From: Vibrio lentus
GTDB lineage: Bacteria > Pseudomonadota > Gammaproteobacteria > Enterobacterales > Vibrionaceae
Assembly (NCBI RefSeq): GCF_002875945.1
Contig: NZ_MCZK01000157.1
Location: 17,002-81,001, forward strand
Direction of reading: 5' to 3'
Length of the DNA stretch: 64,000 bases
Shown one piece after another: positions 34,513 through 43,233 of the stretch (the first letter of the stretch is position 1; every line of letters begins with the position of its first letter). The position numbers and the translations under genes were made by a program. Under the pieces are notes generated by a model. The model was not told the DNA's origin. It did not search any database and saw nothing but the letters and a program-made list of their open reading frames with translations.

Positions 34513-36354
34513 TTAGTCCTCAAGTTTTGACTTATCACGCACTGCGCCTTTGTCGGCACTGGTTGCCATGCTCGCGTAAGCTTTCAGTGCGAATGACACT
34601 TCACGCTGACGGTTTTCTGGTTTCCAGCCTAATGCATCTTGTTTTTCACGACGTGCTGTTAGTTCCGCTTCTGGTACATCAAGCGTGATTGAACGGCTAG
34701 GGATGTCGATAGTGATGATATCGCCCGTGTTAACTAGACCAATTACACCGCCACTTGCTGCTTCTGGAGAAGCGTGGCCGATAGACAGACCCGATGTACC
34801 ACCAGAGAAGCGACCATCAGTCAGTAGAGCACATGACTTGCCTAGGCCCATTGATTTCAAGTAAGTGGTTGGGTACAGCATTTCTTGCATACCTGGACCA
34901 CCTTTAGGGCCTTCGTAGCGAATAACCACGACTTCGCCTGCTTTTACTTTACCCGCTAAGATACCTTCTACTGCTGTATCTTGGCTTTCAAATACGATTG
35001 CTGGGCCTTGGAATTTAAGGTTTTCTTCATCAACACCCGCAGTCTTAACGATACAACCATCAACGGCGATGTTACCTGAAAGAACCGCTAGGCCGCCTTC
35101 TTGGCTGAATGCGTTTTCTTTAGTACGAATACAACCTTCTTTGCGATCGTCATCAAGGCGATCCCAACGGCAATCTTGTGAGAAAGCTTTAGTTGTACGG
35201 ATGCCCGCAGGGCCAGCACGGAAGAACTTAAGCACGGCTTCGTCTTCTGTCTGCATGATATCGTACTGTGCAAGTTGCTCTTGCATGCTTAGACCAAGCA
35301 CAGTGCGAGTTTGGTTGTTCAGTAGACCTGCACGGTCAAGTTCACCAAGGATAGCCATCACACCACCAGCGCGGTGAACGTCTTCCATGTGGTACTTAGG
35401 TGTTGAAGGTGCCACTTTACATAGGTGTGGAACACGGCGAGACATCGCATCGATATCATCCATATCGAAATCAATGTCGCCTTCTTGAGCGGCCGCTAAA
35501 AGGTGAAGAACGGTGTTACTAGAACCACCCATTGCGATATCAAGCGCCATCGCATTATCAAAAGCAGCGCGGTTTGCGATATTGCGTGGCAGTGCTGATT
35601 CGTCGTCTTGCTCGTAGTAACGCTTGGTTAGATCAACGATGCGCTTACCGGCATTGATGAACAGTTCTTCGCGGTCTGCGTGGGTTGCCAGCATAGAACC
35701 GTTACCAGGCTGAGATAGGCCAAGTGCTTCTGTTAGGCAGTTCATTGAGTTGGCTGTGAACATACCTGAACATGAACCACAGGTTGGACATGCAGAGCGT
35801 TCTACTTGCTCACTTTGCTCATCTGAAATCGTTGGATCGGCACCTTGGATCATTGCATCAACAAGGTCGAGCTTGATGATCTGATCTGAAAGCTTGGTTT
35901 TACCTGCTTCCATTGGGCCGCCTGATACAAAGATCACTGGGATGTTTAGGCGCATTGCAGCCATCATCATTCCCGGAGTGATTTTGTCACAGTTAGAGAT
36001 ACACACCATTGCATCCGCACAGTGTGCATTGACCATGTATTCTACTGAGTCTGCAATAAGCTCACGTGATGGCAGTGAGTACAGCATGCCGCCGTGGCCC
36101 ATTGCGATACCATCATCGACTGCGATGGTGTTGAATTCCTTTGCGATACCACCCGCTTTCTCGATTTCACCCGCAACCAGCTGACCCATATCTTTAAGGT
36201 GAACGTGGCCTGGAACAAATTGAGTGAAAGAGTTTACAACCGCGATGATCGGCTTACCGAAGTCATCATCTTTAACGCCAGTTGCACGCCATAAAGCGCG
36301 CGCACCAGCCATGTTGCGTCCGTGGGTAGTAGTTGCTGAACGATAGATTGGCAT
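34513..36354 (-). CDS. ilvD: Dihydroxy-acid dehydratase
   Basis: Fe-S enzyme producing the 2-oxo acids that precede valine and isoleucine. 613 residues. Cluster-ligand cysteines are in SNCDKITPGMMMA and CPTCGSCSGMFTANSM; the C-terminal beta barrel has TDGRFSGGTSGLSIGHASPE. Sits between ilvE and ilvA in the operon. Confidence 0.98.
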   Translation of the reverse strand: MPIYRSATTTHGRNMAGARALWRATGVKDDDFGKPIIAVVNSFTQFVPGHVHLKDMGQLVAGEIEKAGGIAKEFNTIAVDDGIAMGHGGMLYSLPSRELIADSVEYMVNAHCADAMVCISNCDKITPGMMMAAMRLNIPVIFVSGGPMEAGKTKLSDQIIKLDLVDAMIQGADPTISDEQSEQVERSACPTCGSCSGMFTANSMNCLTEALGLSQPGNGSMLATHADREELFINAGKRIVDLTKRYYEQDDESALPRNIANRAAFDNAMALDIAMGGSSNTVLHLLAAAQEGDIDFDMDDIDAMSRRVPHLCKVAPSTPKYHMEDVHRAGGVMAILGELDRAGLLNNQTRTVLGLSMQEQLAQYDIMQTEDEAVLKFFRAGPAGIRTTKAFSQDCRWDRLDDDRKEGCIRTKENAFSQEGGLAVLSGNIAVDGCIVKTAGVDEENLKFQGPAIVFESQDTAVEGILAGKVKAGEVVVIRYEGPKGGPGMQEMLYPTTYLKSMGLGKSCALLTDGRFSGGTSGLSIGHASPEAASGGVIGLVNTGDIITIDIPSRSITLDVPEAELTARREKQDALGWKPENRQREVSFALKAYASMATSADKGAVRDKSKLED

Positions 36355-36387
36355 TGCTTAAATCCTTATAAAATATTTGGCTGTTGC

Positions 36388-37353
36388 TTACTTAGTGGTT
36401 TGTGTTTGGCTTTCTGACGCGTGGTCTGCTGGGTAAACGTAATCTAACCAGCCCCACTTATCTTCAGTCGTCCCATTGAATAAACCAAAGTAAGCAGCTT
36501 GAACTTTTTCAGTGATAGGACCGCGTTTGCCTTCACCTACTGTAATTTTGTCTACGCTGCGAACCGGAACGATCTCTGCAGCTGTGCCTGTCATGAAGAC
36601 TTCGTCAGCAAGGTACAGTGCTTCACGAGCAATGTTCTCTTCACGGATTTCATAACCCATGTCTTTTGCTAACGTCATGATCGAGTCACGAGTGATGCCC
36701 GGCAGAATCGCGCTGGTTGCTGGTGGTGTAGAAAGAATGCCGTTACGAATAACAAAAATGTTCTCGCCCGCGCCCTCTGAAAGATAACCATCAACACTCA
36801 GAGCAATACCTTCATCGTAACCATGACGACGAGCTTCACCACCAACGAGTAGTGATGATAGGTAGTTACCACCAGCCTTTGCTGAGGTTGGGATAGTATT
36901 TGGCGCTGCACGGTTCCAGCTTGAGATCATCGCATCTACGCCATTTTCTAGCGCTTCTTCACCTAGGTAAGAACATGGGAAAGCGGCGATGATCAGATCC
37001 ATTTCTGTGTTTTCAGGAGGACAAACACCTAAACCAACGTTACCCACAAAGCCGAGAGGGCGGATGTACGCTGACTCTAGCTTATTTTGGCGTAGCGTTT
37101 CGCGAGTCGCTTCCATAATTTCTTCTTCAGTGAAAGGAATTGGGAAGCGGTAGATTTTCGCTGAATCTTTTAGGCGTCTAGCATGCTCTGGGTGACGGAA
37201 GATAACCGGACCCTTTGGCGTGTTGTAGCAACGAACGCCTTCAAATACAGAAGTACCGTAGTGCATTGCGTGAGTCAGGACGTGAACGTTCGCCTCTGCC
37301 CAAGGAACCATTTCACCGTTAAACCAAATATAGTCTGCCGTTTTAGCTGTCAT
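36388..37353 (-). CDS. ilvE: Branched-chain amino-acid aminotransferase
   Basis: Fold-type IV PLP transaminase, last step for Ile, Val and Leu. 321 residues, about 12 longer than E. coli at the C-terminus (a Ser/Thr/Gln-rich tail). The PLP lysine is in TSAKAGGNYLSSLL, substrate residues in HYGTSVFEGVRCY, and the signature EGAGENIFVIRNG is clear. Confidence 0.97.
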   Translation of the reverse strand: MTAKTADYIWFNGEMVPWAEANVHVLTHAMHYGTSVFEGVRCYNTPKGPVIFRHPEHARRLKDSAKIYRFPIPFTEEEIMEATRETLRQNKLESAYIRPLGFVGNVGLGVCPPENTEMDLIIAAFPCSYLGEEALENGVDAMISSWNRAAPNTIPTSAKAGGNYLSSLLVGGEARRHGYDEGIALSVDGYLSEGAGENIFVIRNGILSTPPATSAILPGITRDSIMTLAKDMGYEIREENIAREALYLADEVFMTGTAAEIVPVRSVDKITVGEGKRGPITEKVQAAYFGLFNGTTEDKWGWLDYVYPADHASESQTQTTK

Positions 37354-37365
37354 GTTTGCGGTTCC

Positions 37366-37650
37366 TTATGCACTTATTTTTTGTTGTAAGTTATTGTTTG
37401 GCAATTCATTACGACTGATAGAGATAACGTCAACGGTACGTACATCCCACAGCTTCTCGATCTGATTAACTAAGAAAGAAATCGGGCGGTCACTGTCGAC
37501 AATGATCTCAACGCTCGCGACTTTGCTTTCGTGGTTTTGGGTGCCTGCCACTTGCTTAACGATGAAGCCACGGTGACGAATAACACGAAGAACACGTTCT
37601 AACAGTACTGGTTTATCATCGGCTTTGATGTCTAATAAGTATCTTTTCAT
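37366..37650 (-). CDS. ilvM: Acetolactate synthase II small subunit
   Basis: ACT-domain regulatory partner of IlvG. The ATG at 37650 gives MKRYLLDIKADDKPVLLERV and 94 residues; an upstream in-frame ATG lies inside ilvG. The start follows the ilvG stop by one base, so the pair is translationally coupled. The short ACT form is typical of the Val-resistant isozyme II. Confidence 0.94.
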   Translation of the reverse strand: MKRYLLDIKADDKPVLLERVLRVIRHRGFIVKQVAGTQNHESKVASVEIIVDSDRPISFLVNQIEKLWDVRTVDVISISRNELPNNNLQQKISA

Positions 37651-37651
37651 G

Positions 37652-39298
37652 TTATGTGTTCTCCAACATTTCGCTGTTTGAAGCACCTGGCGGTACTAGT
37701 GGCCATACGTTTTCTTCTTCATCGATAAGGACATGAAGTAGGTAAGCGGTTTTGCTCTCAAGCATCTCTTTCAATGCTGGCTCTACTTCTTCTTTACGCG
37801 TGATGGTTTTGCCCGGGATATCGAACGCTTTCGCTAGCATGACGAAATCTGGGTTGTCATCCAAGATAGTTTCACTGTGTCGGCCATCAAAGAACAGAGA
37901 TTGCCATTGACGAACCATGCCTAAACGAGAGTTGTTAAGCAGCACCATCTTTACTGGGATTTGGCGACGCTTCAGCGTACCAAGCTCTTGTACGTTCATC
38001 ATGAATGAGCCGTCACCAGAAATAAGAATGGATTGGTCATCAGGACGACCAACTGATGCACCCATCGCTGCAGGTAGGCCAAAGCCCATAGTGCCTAAGC
38101 CCGCTGAAGTGATGAAGTTTTGTGGATCGCGTGGCTGAATATGTTGAGCTGCCCACATCTGGTGTTGGCCAACATCAGTCGAAACCATAGAACTCGCAGG
38201 CATCATGTCTGACAGTTGTTTCAACAGTAGAGGTGCGAAGATAAGGTCGCCTGGGTGGTCGTAGCGCCACTTAAATGAGCTACGCAGCCCTTCAGAATGG
38301 TGAACCCAAGATGAGATGTCTTGGCTGAGTTCCAGTTGAGGCATGATCTTGTTGATGTCACCACGAATAGGCGCATTGGCTAGACGCAGTTTACTGAACT
38401 CTGCCGCATCGATATCGATATGGATAACCTTAGCGTGCGGTGCAAAGGTATCGAGCTTACCGGTAACTCGGTCATCAAATCGAGCGCCAACAACAATCAA
38501 CAGGTCACTTTCTTGAACCACTAGGTTAGCCGCTTTGGTGCCGTGCATACCCAGCATGCCCAAGTAGTGTGGGTCGTCACGTTCAATGGTGCCTAAGCCT
38601 TTTAGTGTGCTTACTGCAGGCATTGGGTTTAGACGTAAAAACTCACGAACTGCATCGGTTGCTTTCGCCAGTTGAACGCCACCACCTACGTATAAAACAG
38701 GACGAGTCGCTTGAGACAAGAAGTACTGAGCTTGTTCAATCGCATCCGTTGTCACAACAGGAATTGCTGGTGGTGTAAATTCAGGAAGAATTTTTACAGG
38801 GGATTCTGCTAGCTGAACATCTTTAGCGATATCGACAATAACCGGACCGGGACGCCCTGCTTTTGCAACGATAAATGCTTCAGCCAGTGTTGGAGCAAGA
38901 TCTTCAATATCGGTAACGAGGTAGCTGTGTTTAGTACACGACAGAGACATACCAATCACATCCATTTCTTGGAATGCATCGGTACCAATGTGGGAGCTAG
39001 CAACCTGGCCTGTGATGGCGACGAGTGGGATGGAGTCCATAAACGCATCAGCAAGACCTGTCACTAGGTTAGTTGCGCCAGGGCCTGAGGTTGCCATACA
39101 AACAGCCACGTCTTGTGTTGCACGTGCCATACCGATAGCGGCCATTGCAGCACCTTGCTCATGGCGACACAGGATATGTTCAACCCCGCCGTCATAAAGT
39201 GCATCGTAGATTGGCATGATGGCACCACCTGGGTAACCAAATACGGTTTCAATACCCTGCTGTTTTAATGCGGATACAACTAGTTCTGCGCCTTTCAT
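37652..39298 (-). CDS. ilvG: Acetolactate synthase II large subunit
   Basis: ThDP- and FAD-dependent enzyme that condenses pyruvate with pyruvate or 2-oxobutyrate. 548 residues and fully open, unlike the frameshifted ilvG of E. coli K-12. Catalytic Glu is in LCRHEQGAAMAAIGMAR near 47, and the ThDP/Mg motif is GDGSFMMNVQELGTL near 428-442. First structural gene after the leader and attenuator. Isozyme II is usually valine-insensitive. Confidence 0.97.
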   Translation of the reverse strand: MKGAELVVSALKQQGIETVFGYPGGAIMPIYDALYDGGVEHILCRHEQGAAMAAIGMARATQDVAVCMATSGPGATNLVTGLADAFMDSIPLVAITGQVASSHIGTDAFQEMDVIGMSLSCTKHSYLVTDIEDLAPTLAEAFIVAKAGRPGPVIVDIAKDVQLAESPVKILPEFTPPAIPVVTTDAIEQAQYFLSQATRPVLYVGGGVQLAKATDAVREFLRLNPMPAVSTLKGLGTIERDDPHYLGMLGMHGTKAANLVVQESDLLIVVGARFDDRVTGKLDTFAPHAKVIHIDIDAAEFSKLRLANAPIRGDINKIMPQLELSQDISSWVHHSEGLRSSFKWRYDHPGDLIFAPLLLKQLSDMMPASSMVSTDVGQHQMWAAQHIQPRDPQNFITSAGLGTMGFGLPAAMGASVGRPDDQSILISGDGSFMMNVQELGTLKRRQIPVKMVLLNNSRLGMVRQWQSLFFDGRHSETILDDNPDFVMLAKAFDIPGKTITRKEEVEPALKEMLESKTAYLLHVLIDEEENVWPLVPPGASNSEMLENT

Positions 39299-39429
39299 CG
39301 GAATTTCCCCGTATTACCTATATTTTGGTAACTGTTTCCATTGTCTATGCACATCTTGTGCTCCCATTCTTCCTGTAAATCGGCAAAGCCGAAAATGTTT
39401 CAAATATAAAAATCGAATCGTCAAATTAG

Positions 39430-39522
39430 AAAAAACCCCCGGACTTTTCAGTGCGGGGGTTTTTTCTAATTCGTGGTTACTTTTTTCCCACTCGCCCCCG
39501 CGTAGTCTTAATAATGACTACG
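39430..39522 (-). promoter_or_regulatory. Attenuator of the ilvGMEDA operon
   Basis: On the minus strand three mutually exclusive pairings are visible. A pause hairpin CGTAGTC/GACTACG (39522-39516 with 39507-39501) covers the Ile/Val codons. GCGGGGG (39501-39495) can pair with CCCCCGC (39459-39453) as antiterminator. The terminator AAAAAACCCCCG/CGGGGGTTTTTT spans 39465-39430 with a T-run. This is the classical architecture: ribosomes stalled on Ile, Val or Leu codons free the antiterminator. Confidence 0.92.
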
Positions 39523-39566
39523 ATAATCAGGTTAATCAGTGCGTAAATGCGAGCGTTAAATATCAT
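39477..39566 (-). CDS. ilvL: ilv operon leader peptide
   Basis: A 29-residue ORF, MIFNARIYAL then INLIIVVIIK then TTRGRVGKK. The central LINLIIVVII has 5 Ile, 2 Val and 2 Leu in ten residues. It lies about 180 bases upstream of ilvG with its stop 12 bases before the terminator stem. Control codons overlap the pause hairpin and the codons for TRG form the antiterminator strand. The peptide differs from the E. coli leader in sequence but not in logic. A distinct Shine-Dalgarno is not obvious. Upstream, 39567-39769 should hold the promoter; TTGTCA with a weak -10 is the best I see. Confidence 0.9.
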   Translation of the reverse strand: MIFNARIYALINLIIVVIIKTTRGRVGKK

Positions 39567-39769
39567 AAAATTCGAGTTTTCTCGTTTATTGTCTTAAGTA
39601 ATTGTCTACATCTCTAGTGTTATCACACAAATCTGCCGCATGACAAGGAAAATGTCATTCTTTTTTCACATTAAAACACCATTCCACCACGCTATATAAC
39701 AACCTTATCGCTTTGGTGAGCAATGAATATCCAGAGTGAATACTTTTAAATCAAAGACAAAGGAAAGTT

Positions 39770-41293
39770 ATGGGACTCGCGATAATTCATAGCCGAGCTA
39801 GTGTGGGTGTAGAGGCGCCAGAAGTGACCGTTGAGGTGCATATAAGCAACGGAATGCCCGGTTTTACGCTGGTGGGTTTACCTGAGACGACGGTTAAAGA
39901 ATCGAAAGACCGAGTGAGGAGTGCCATCATCAATTCTCGCTTTGAATTCCCATCGAAAAGAATCACTGTCAATCTTGCTCCTGCGGATTTACCCAAAGAA
40001 GGAGGGCGTTTTGACTTACCAATTGCTCTGGGTATTTTGGTGGCGTCCGATCAACTACCCACATCAAAAATAGCCCAACATGAGTTTATTGGTGAGTTAG
40101 CACTGTCGGGAGAGCTGCGTTCAGTCAAGGGAGTGCTACCAGCTACATTAGCGGCGGATAGTGTTGAGCGATGCTTGGTGGTACCACATCACAATGGCGA
40201 TCAGGCAGCCTTAGTTGGTAAGGGCGCGCATAAATCCGCGCAAACGTTGTTGGAGGTTTGTGCCGATATGTGTGGTCAGGCTCAGCTTGGGTTGTATCGT
40301 ACAGAGCAACATCAGGTCGATGCAGTCGAACATCGAGATTTGCAAGATATCATTGGTCAACAGCAAGGTAAGCGTGCATTAGAAATCGCAGCGGCAGGCA
40401 ATCACAACTTACTGTTCCTTGGTCCACCGGGAACAGGCAAGACTATGCTCGCTTCTCGATTGCGTGACTTACTGCCTGAAATGAGTGATGACGAGGCAAT
40501 GGAAACCGCTTCGGTGGCCTCGTTAACGCAGCAAGAGATCAATCAATACAACTGGAAGCAAAGGCCTTTTCGGTCGCCTCATCATTCCAGTTCGATGGCG
40601 GCATTGGTGGGTGGTGGCTCCGTACCTCGCCCCGGAGAGATCTCTTTGGCGCATAACGGATTATTGTTTCTTGATGAGATGCCGGAGTTTGAACGCAAGG
40701 TGCTCGATTCATTACGAGAGCCACTGGAATCAGGTGAGATCATTATTTCACGCGTGGCAGGCAAGACTCGTTTCCCTGCGCGTTTTCAACTGGTGGGTGC
40801 GTTGAACCCTAGCCCAACAGGTTATTATGAAGGTAATCGAGCGCGAGCGAATCCACAGATCATATTGCGCTATCTCAATCGATTATCGGGGCCGTTACTG
40901 GATAGGTTCGATATGTCATTAGAGATCCCATTACTGCCCAAAGGGATGTTGGCTGAAGGTGGCGACCGTGGAGAAACAACTCAAGTGGTCAAACAAAGGG
41001 TCAAGCAAGCGCGCCAGTTGATGCTGTCTAGGAACCATAAATCGAATGCGTTGTTAGGCAGCCGAGAAATCGAAAAGTATTGTCCGTTGCGACGCGAGGA
41101 TGCGGAGTTTTTAGAAACGGCGCTGCATCGATTGGGTTTATCTATTCGTGCGTACCATCGAATCATCAAGGTAGCGCGTACTATTGCAGACCTAGAAGGA
41201 AACGAGCAGATTGAAAAGAAGCATCTATCGGAGGCGCTTGGCTATCGAGCTATGGATCGACTATTGAAACAACTCTCTGCTCAAGCTGTATAG
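39770..41293 (+). CDS. comM: Mg chelatase-like AAA+ helicase ComM (YifB)
   Basis: Hexameric helicase that drives branch migration during natural transformation in Vibrio and Acinetobacter. 507 residues: N-terminal ChlI/Lon-like domain (PGFTLVGLPETTVKESKDRV), Walker A GPPGTGKT near 222-229, Walker B LLFLDEMPEF, arginine-finger region LLDRFDMSLEIP, and a C-terminal Mg-chelatase domain. dprA, another transformation gene, is also in this window. The stop lies in a short TAGCT repeat array. Confidence 0.95.
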   Translation: MGLAIIHSRASVGVEAPEVTVEVHISNGMPGFTLVGLPETTVKESKDRVRSAIINSRFEFPSKRITVNLAPADLPKEGGRFDLPIALGILVASDQLPTSKIAQHEFIGELALSGELRSVKGVLPATLAADSVERCLVVPHHNGDQAALVGKGAHKSAQTLLEVCADMCGQAQLGLYRTEQHQVDAVEHRDLQDIIGQQQGKRALEIAAAGNHNLLFLGPPGTGKTMLASRLRDLLPEMSDDEAMETASVASLTQQEINQYNWKQRPFRSPHHSSSMAALVGGGSVPRPGEISLAHNGLLFLDEMPEFERKVLDSLREPLESGEIIISRVAGKTRFPARFQLVGALNPSPTGYYEGNRARANPQIILRYLNRLSGPLLDRFDMSLEIPLLPKGMLAEGGDRGETTQVVKQRVKQARQLMLSRNHKSNALLGSREIEKYCPLRREDAEFLETALHRLGLSIRAYHRIIKVARTIADLEGNEQIEKKHLSEALGYRAMDRLLKQLSAQAV

Positions 41294-41307
41294 CTGTATA
41301 GCTGCAT
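41284..41307. repeat. Short tandem octamer repeat at the comM stop
   Basis: AGCTGTAT, AGCTGTAT, AGCTGCAT in a row, starting in the last codons of comM and containing its TAG stop. Similar in core (TAGCT) to the array at the punC stop. Confidence 0.85.
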
Positions 41308-41320
41308 AGCTGGAAGCAAG

Positions 41321-41345
41321 AAAGCCTGCTTTTTACACAGGCTTT
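41321..41345. terminator. Possible terminator after comM
   Basis: AAAGCCTG / loop / CAGGCTTT, 8-bp stem with only a short T-rich tail. It lies between convergent comM and the DUF2860 gene. Confidence 0.5.
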
Positions 41346-41388
41346 CGTTGTTATGAACTCATGGTGATTAGTGAGCAGTGATGCCTAA

Positions 41389-42342
41389 CTAAAACTTGTA
41401 GTTCAAGCCAACGGAAACGATGTATTGTGATTCATCGTAGAAGGTAATGTTTGACTCGCTGGTACCGTAACCCGCAAGGGAAACGAACGACCAGTTTTCC
41501 CAATCCATGAATTGATCATATTCATACGCGGCAAACAAGTTGATGTTGTCGTCGCTGCGCTTCTTTTGAAAAGTCATGCTGCTTGCATCGTAAGAGCGTT
41601 GGTTATAACCCGCTGTTAGTGCGTACTGGTGACGACCCATACCACCGAATAAGCTGACTTCACCACCGAACTGTTCGAATGATGCTGCATCACCTTCTGC
41701 ATCCGTTGATTGATAAATCAAAGACGGAACCAGCATCATGGTGCGGCTAATAGGCTGACGGTACTGACCTTTCAGGTAGAAGGTATCCGCATCGCGCTTT
41801 AGTGCGTCTTCAACCAGATCATCTTCTACATCTCTGGTCGCGAAAGCCATATCGACAGAGAACGCCGAGCCAGCAATGCTATCTAGCTTTAGACGGAACG
41901 CATTACCTGTTTCGTCAGTTTTGCTTCGAGCAATACCTTCTGCGTAAGGGTTTGCCCAAGTTTCACCAGACATAATCGTTGGTAGAAGTGAAGCATCGAT
42001 CACCATGCCTGACTCAAGTTGGTATTTGTAACCTACTTCAAGTACCACGGTACCCGTTGCCACATCATCACGGGCAGTACCTGTGTAAACTTGATGGTTT
42101 AGCTTTTCACCAAAGGTGTAAGCAACGCTACCTAAAGGAGCAACCAGAAACGAGCTTTCCGAAGAAGCCTTCTGTTGGTTAGATGAAATAGTGCTGTCAG
42201 CATCGGTATTAAAATTTGAGGTTGAGGAAGTAAAACCGGTGTTGATAGAGATTTCACCACTGAAGCCTGCTTCATCAGCAAGCTTGGCAAAAGCAGGTGC
42301 TGCGGCAACGCTCAGTGCTAATAACGTATATTTAATTTTCAT
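41389..42342 (-). CDS. DUF2860 family outer-membrane barrel protein
   Basis: Function unknown. 317 residues with signal peptide MKIKYTLLALSVAAAPAFA. The mature part is rich in alternating polar/aromatic strands (for example HQYALTAGYNQRSYD) and ends YIVSVGLNYKF, with the terminal Phe typical of outer-membrane barrels. I match it to DUF2860, a family seen mainly in Vibrio. It is a single gene with AAGGAG before the start. By analogy it could be a small-molecule channel, but nothing in the sequence gives a substrate. Confidence 0.75.
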   Translation of the reverse strand: MKIKYTLLALSVAAAPAFAKLADEAGFSGEISINTGFTSSTSNFNTDADSTISSNQQKASSESSFLVAPLGSVAYTFGEKLNHQVYTGTARDDVATGTVVLEVGYKYQLESGMVIDASLLPTIMSGETWANPYAEGIARSKTDETGNAFRLKLDSIAGSAFSVDMAFATRDVEDDLVEDALKRDADTFYLKGQYRQPISRTMMLVPSLIYQSTDAEGDAASFEQFGGEVSLFGGMGRHQYALTAGYNQRSYDASSMTFQKKRSDDNINLFAAYEYDQFMDWENWSFVSLAGYGTSESNITFYDESQYIVSVGLNYKF

Positions 42343-42532
42343 TCAGAGGCTCCTTGCCCCAGTGAGTGGTAGCAACAAATGCTTGTTAATAAAAGGTTAT
42401 AGAAAACAACATAATCTAAAGGTTCACTTTATCGCGCACCTTATAAAGGTTTATTAGATAAATGGGAAGTAGAACCGTATCGCGGGCTAAAAATTATGTG
42501 TTTGCTAAAGATTATTAAAAAGCGTCAGGCAC

Positions 42533-42554
42533 AAAAAAGGAAGCCGAAGCTCCC
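42533..42554 (-). terminator. Terminator of the srkA-dsbA operon
   Basis: On the minus strand GGGAGC / TTCG / GCTTCC followed by TTTTTT. A UUCG tetraloop with one G-T pair, 25 bases past the dsbA stop. Confidence 0.8.
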
Positions 42555-42578
42555 TTAATATGGTTTTTTGATTGTTTT

Positions 42579-43178
42579 TTACTTCTTCAGTAGGAAGTTA
42601 ACCAATGCAAAATATTCGTCTAGGCTGTTGATGCCTTGTGCTTCTACCAAGTAACGGTTATTCACCACGACTGCTGGTACGCCAGAAAGGCCGCTGTCTT
42701 TGAATGCTTTGTCAAAACGACGAACCATCGAATCTACTGCAAAGCCATTGTAAGCCGCATCAAACTTCTTCGCGTCGATGCCTTCGTCCAAGAAGATTTG
42801 GCGTAGTTCTGCTTCATCACGTGGTGGCTTGTTCATGTTGTGAATGCGGTTAAACATCACTGGCACCATTTTGTCTTCCACTTTCAGCGCAATCATTGTC
42901 GCGTAAGCTTTGCTCATTGGCAGACCCATGTTACCACCCATGAATGAAACATGGTTCTTCTGTAGCTTAGCGTCAGCTGGTAGCTGTTGTTTTAGCTGCT
43001 GGATGATAGGCTCAAAGCTATTACAGTGTGGGCAGTAGAAAGAGAAAAACTCTGTCACCATTGGTTTCTTTGATGCTTCTAGATCGAGAACTTTGTAGTG
43101 TTCACCTTCGTTAAATTTCGCAGCGTGAGCTGAAAGGCTCAACATGATCAATGAGAAAAATGCGAATAGCTTTTTCAT
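42579..43178 (-). CDS. dsbA: Thiol:disulfide interchange protein DsbA
   Basis: Periplasmic oxidant that introduces disulfides in exported proteins, including pilus, toxin and competence proteins. 199 residues with signal peptide ending SLSAHA-A. The active site is C49-P-H-C52 in FYCPHCNSF and the cis-Pro loop is SGVPAVVVNN. It follows srkA by 55 bases, as in E. coli, and ends before a good terminator. Confidence 0.96.
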   Translation of the reverse strand: MKKLFAFFSLIMLSLSAHAAKFNEGEHYKVLDLEASKKPMVTEFFSFYCPHCNSFEPIIQQLKQQLPADAKLQKNHVSFMGGNMGLPMSKAYATMIALKVEDKMVPVMFNRIHNMNKPPRDEAELRQIFLDEGIDAKKFDAAYNGFAVDSMVRRFDKAFKDSGLSGVPAVVVNNRYLVEAQGINSLDEYFALVNFLLKK

Positions 43179-43233
43179 TTATCCAATCTCCATTATGTTT
43201 GAATTTTTATCTAGTTGTATGTTGCGATTGCGT

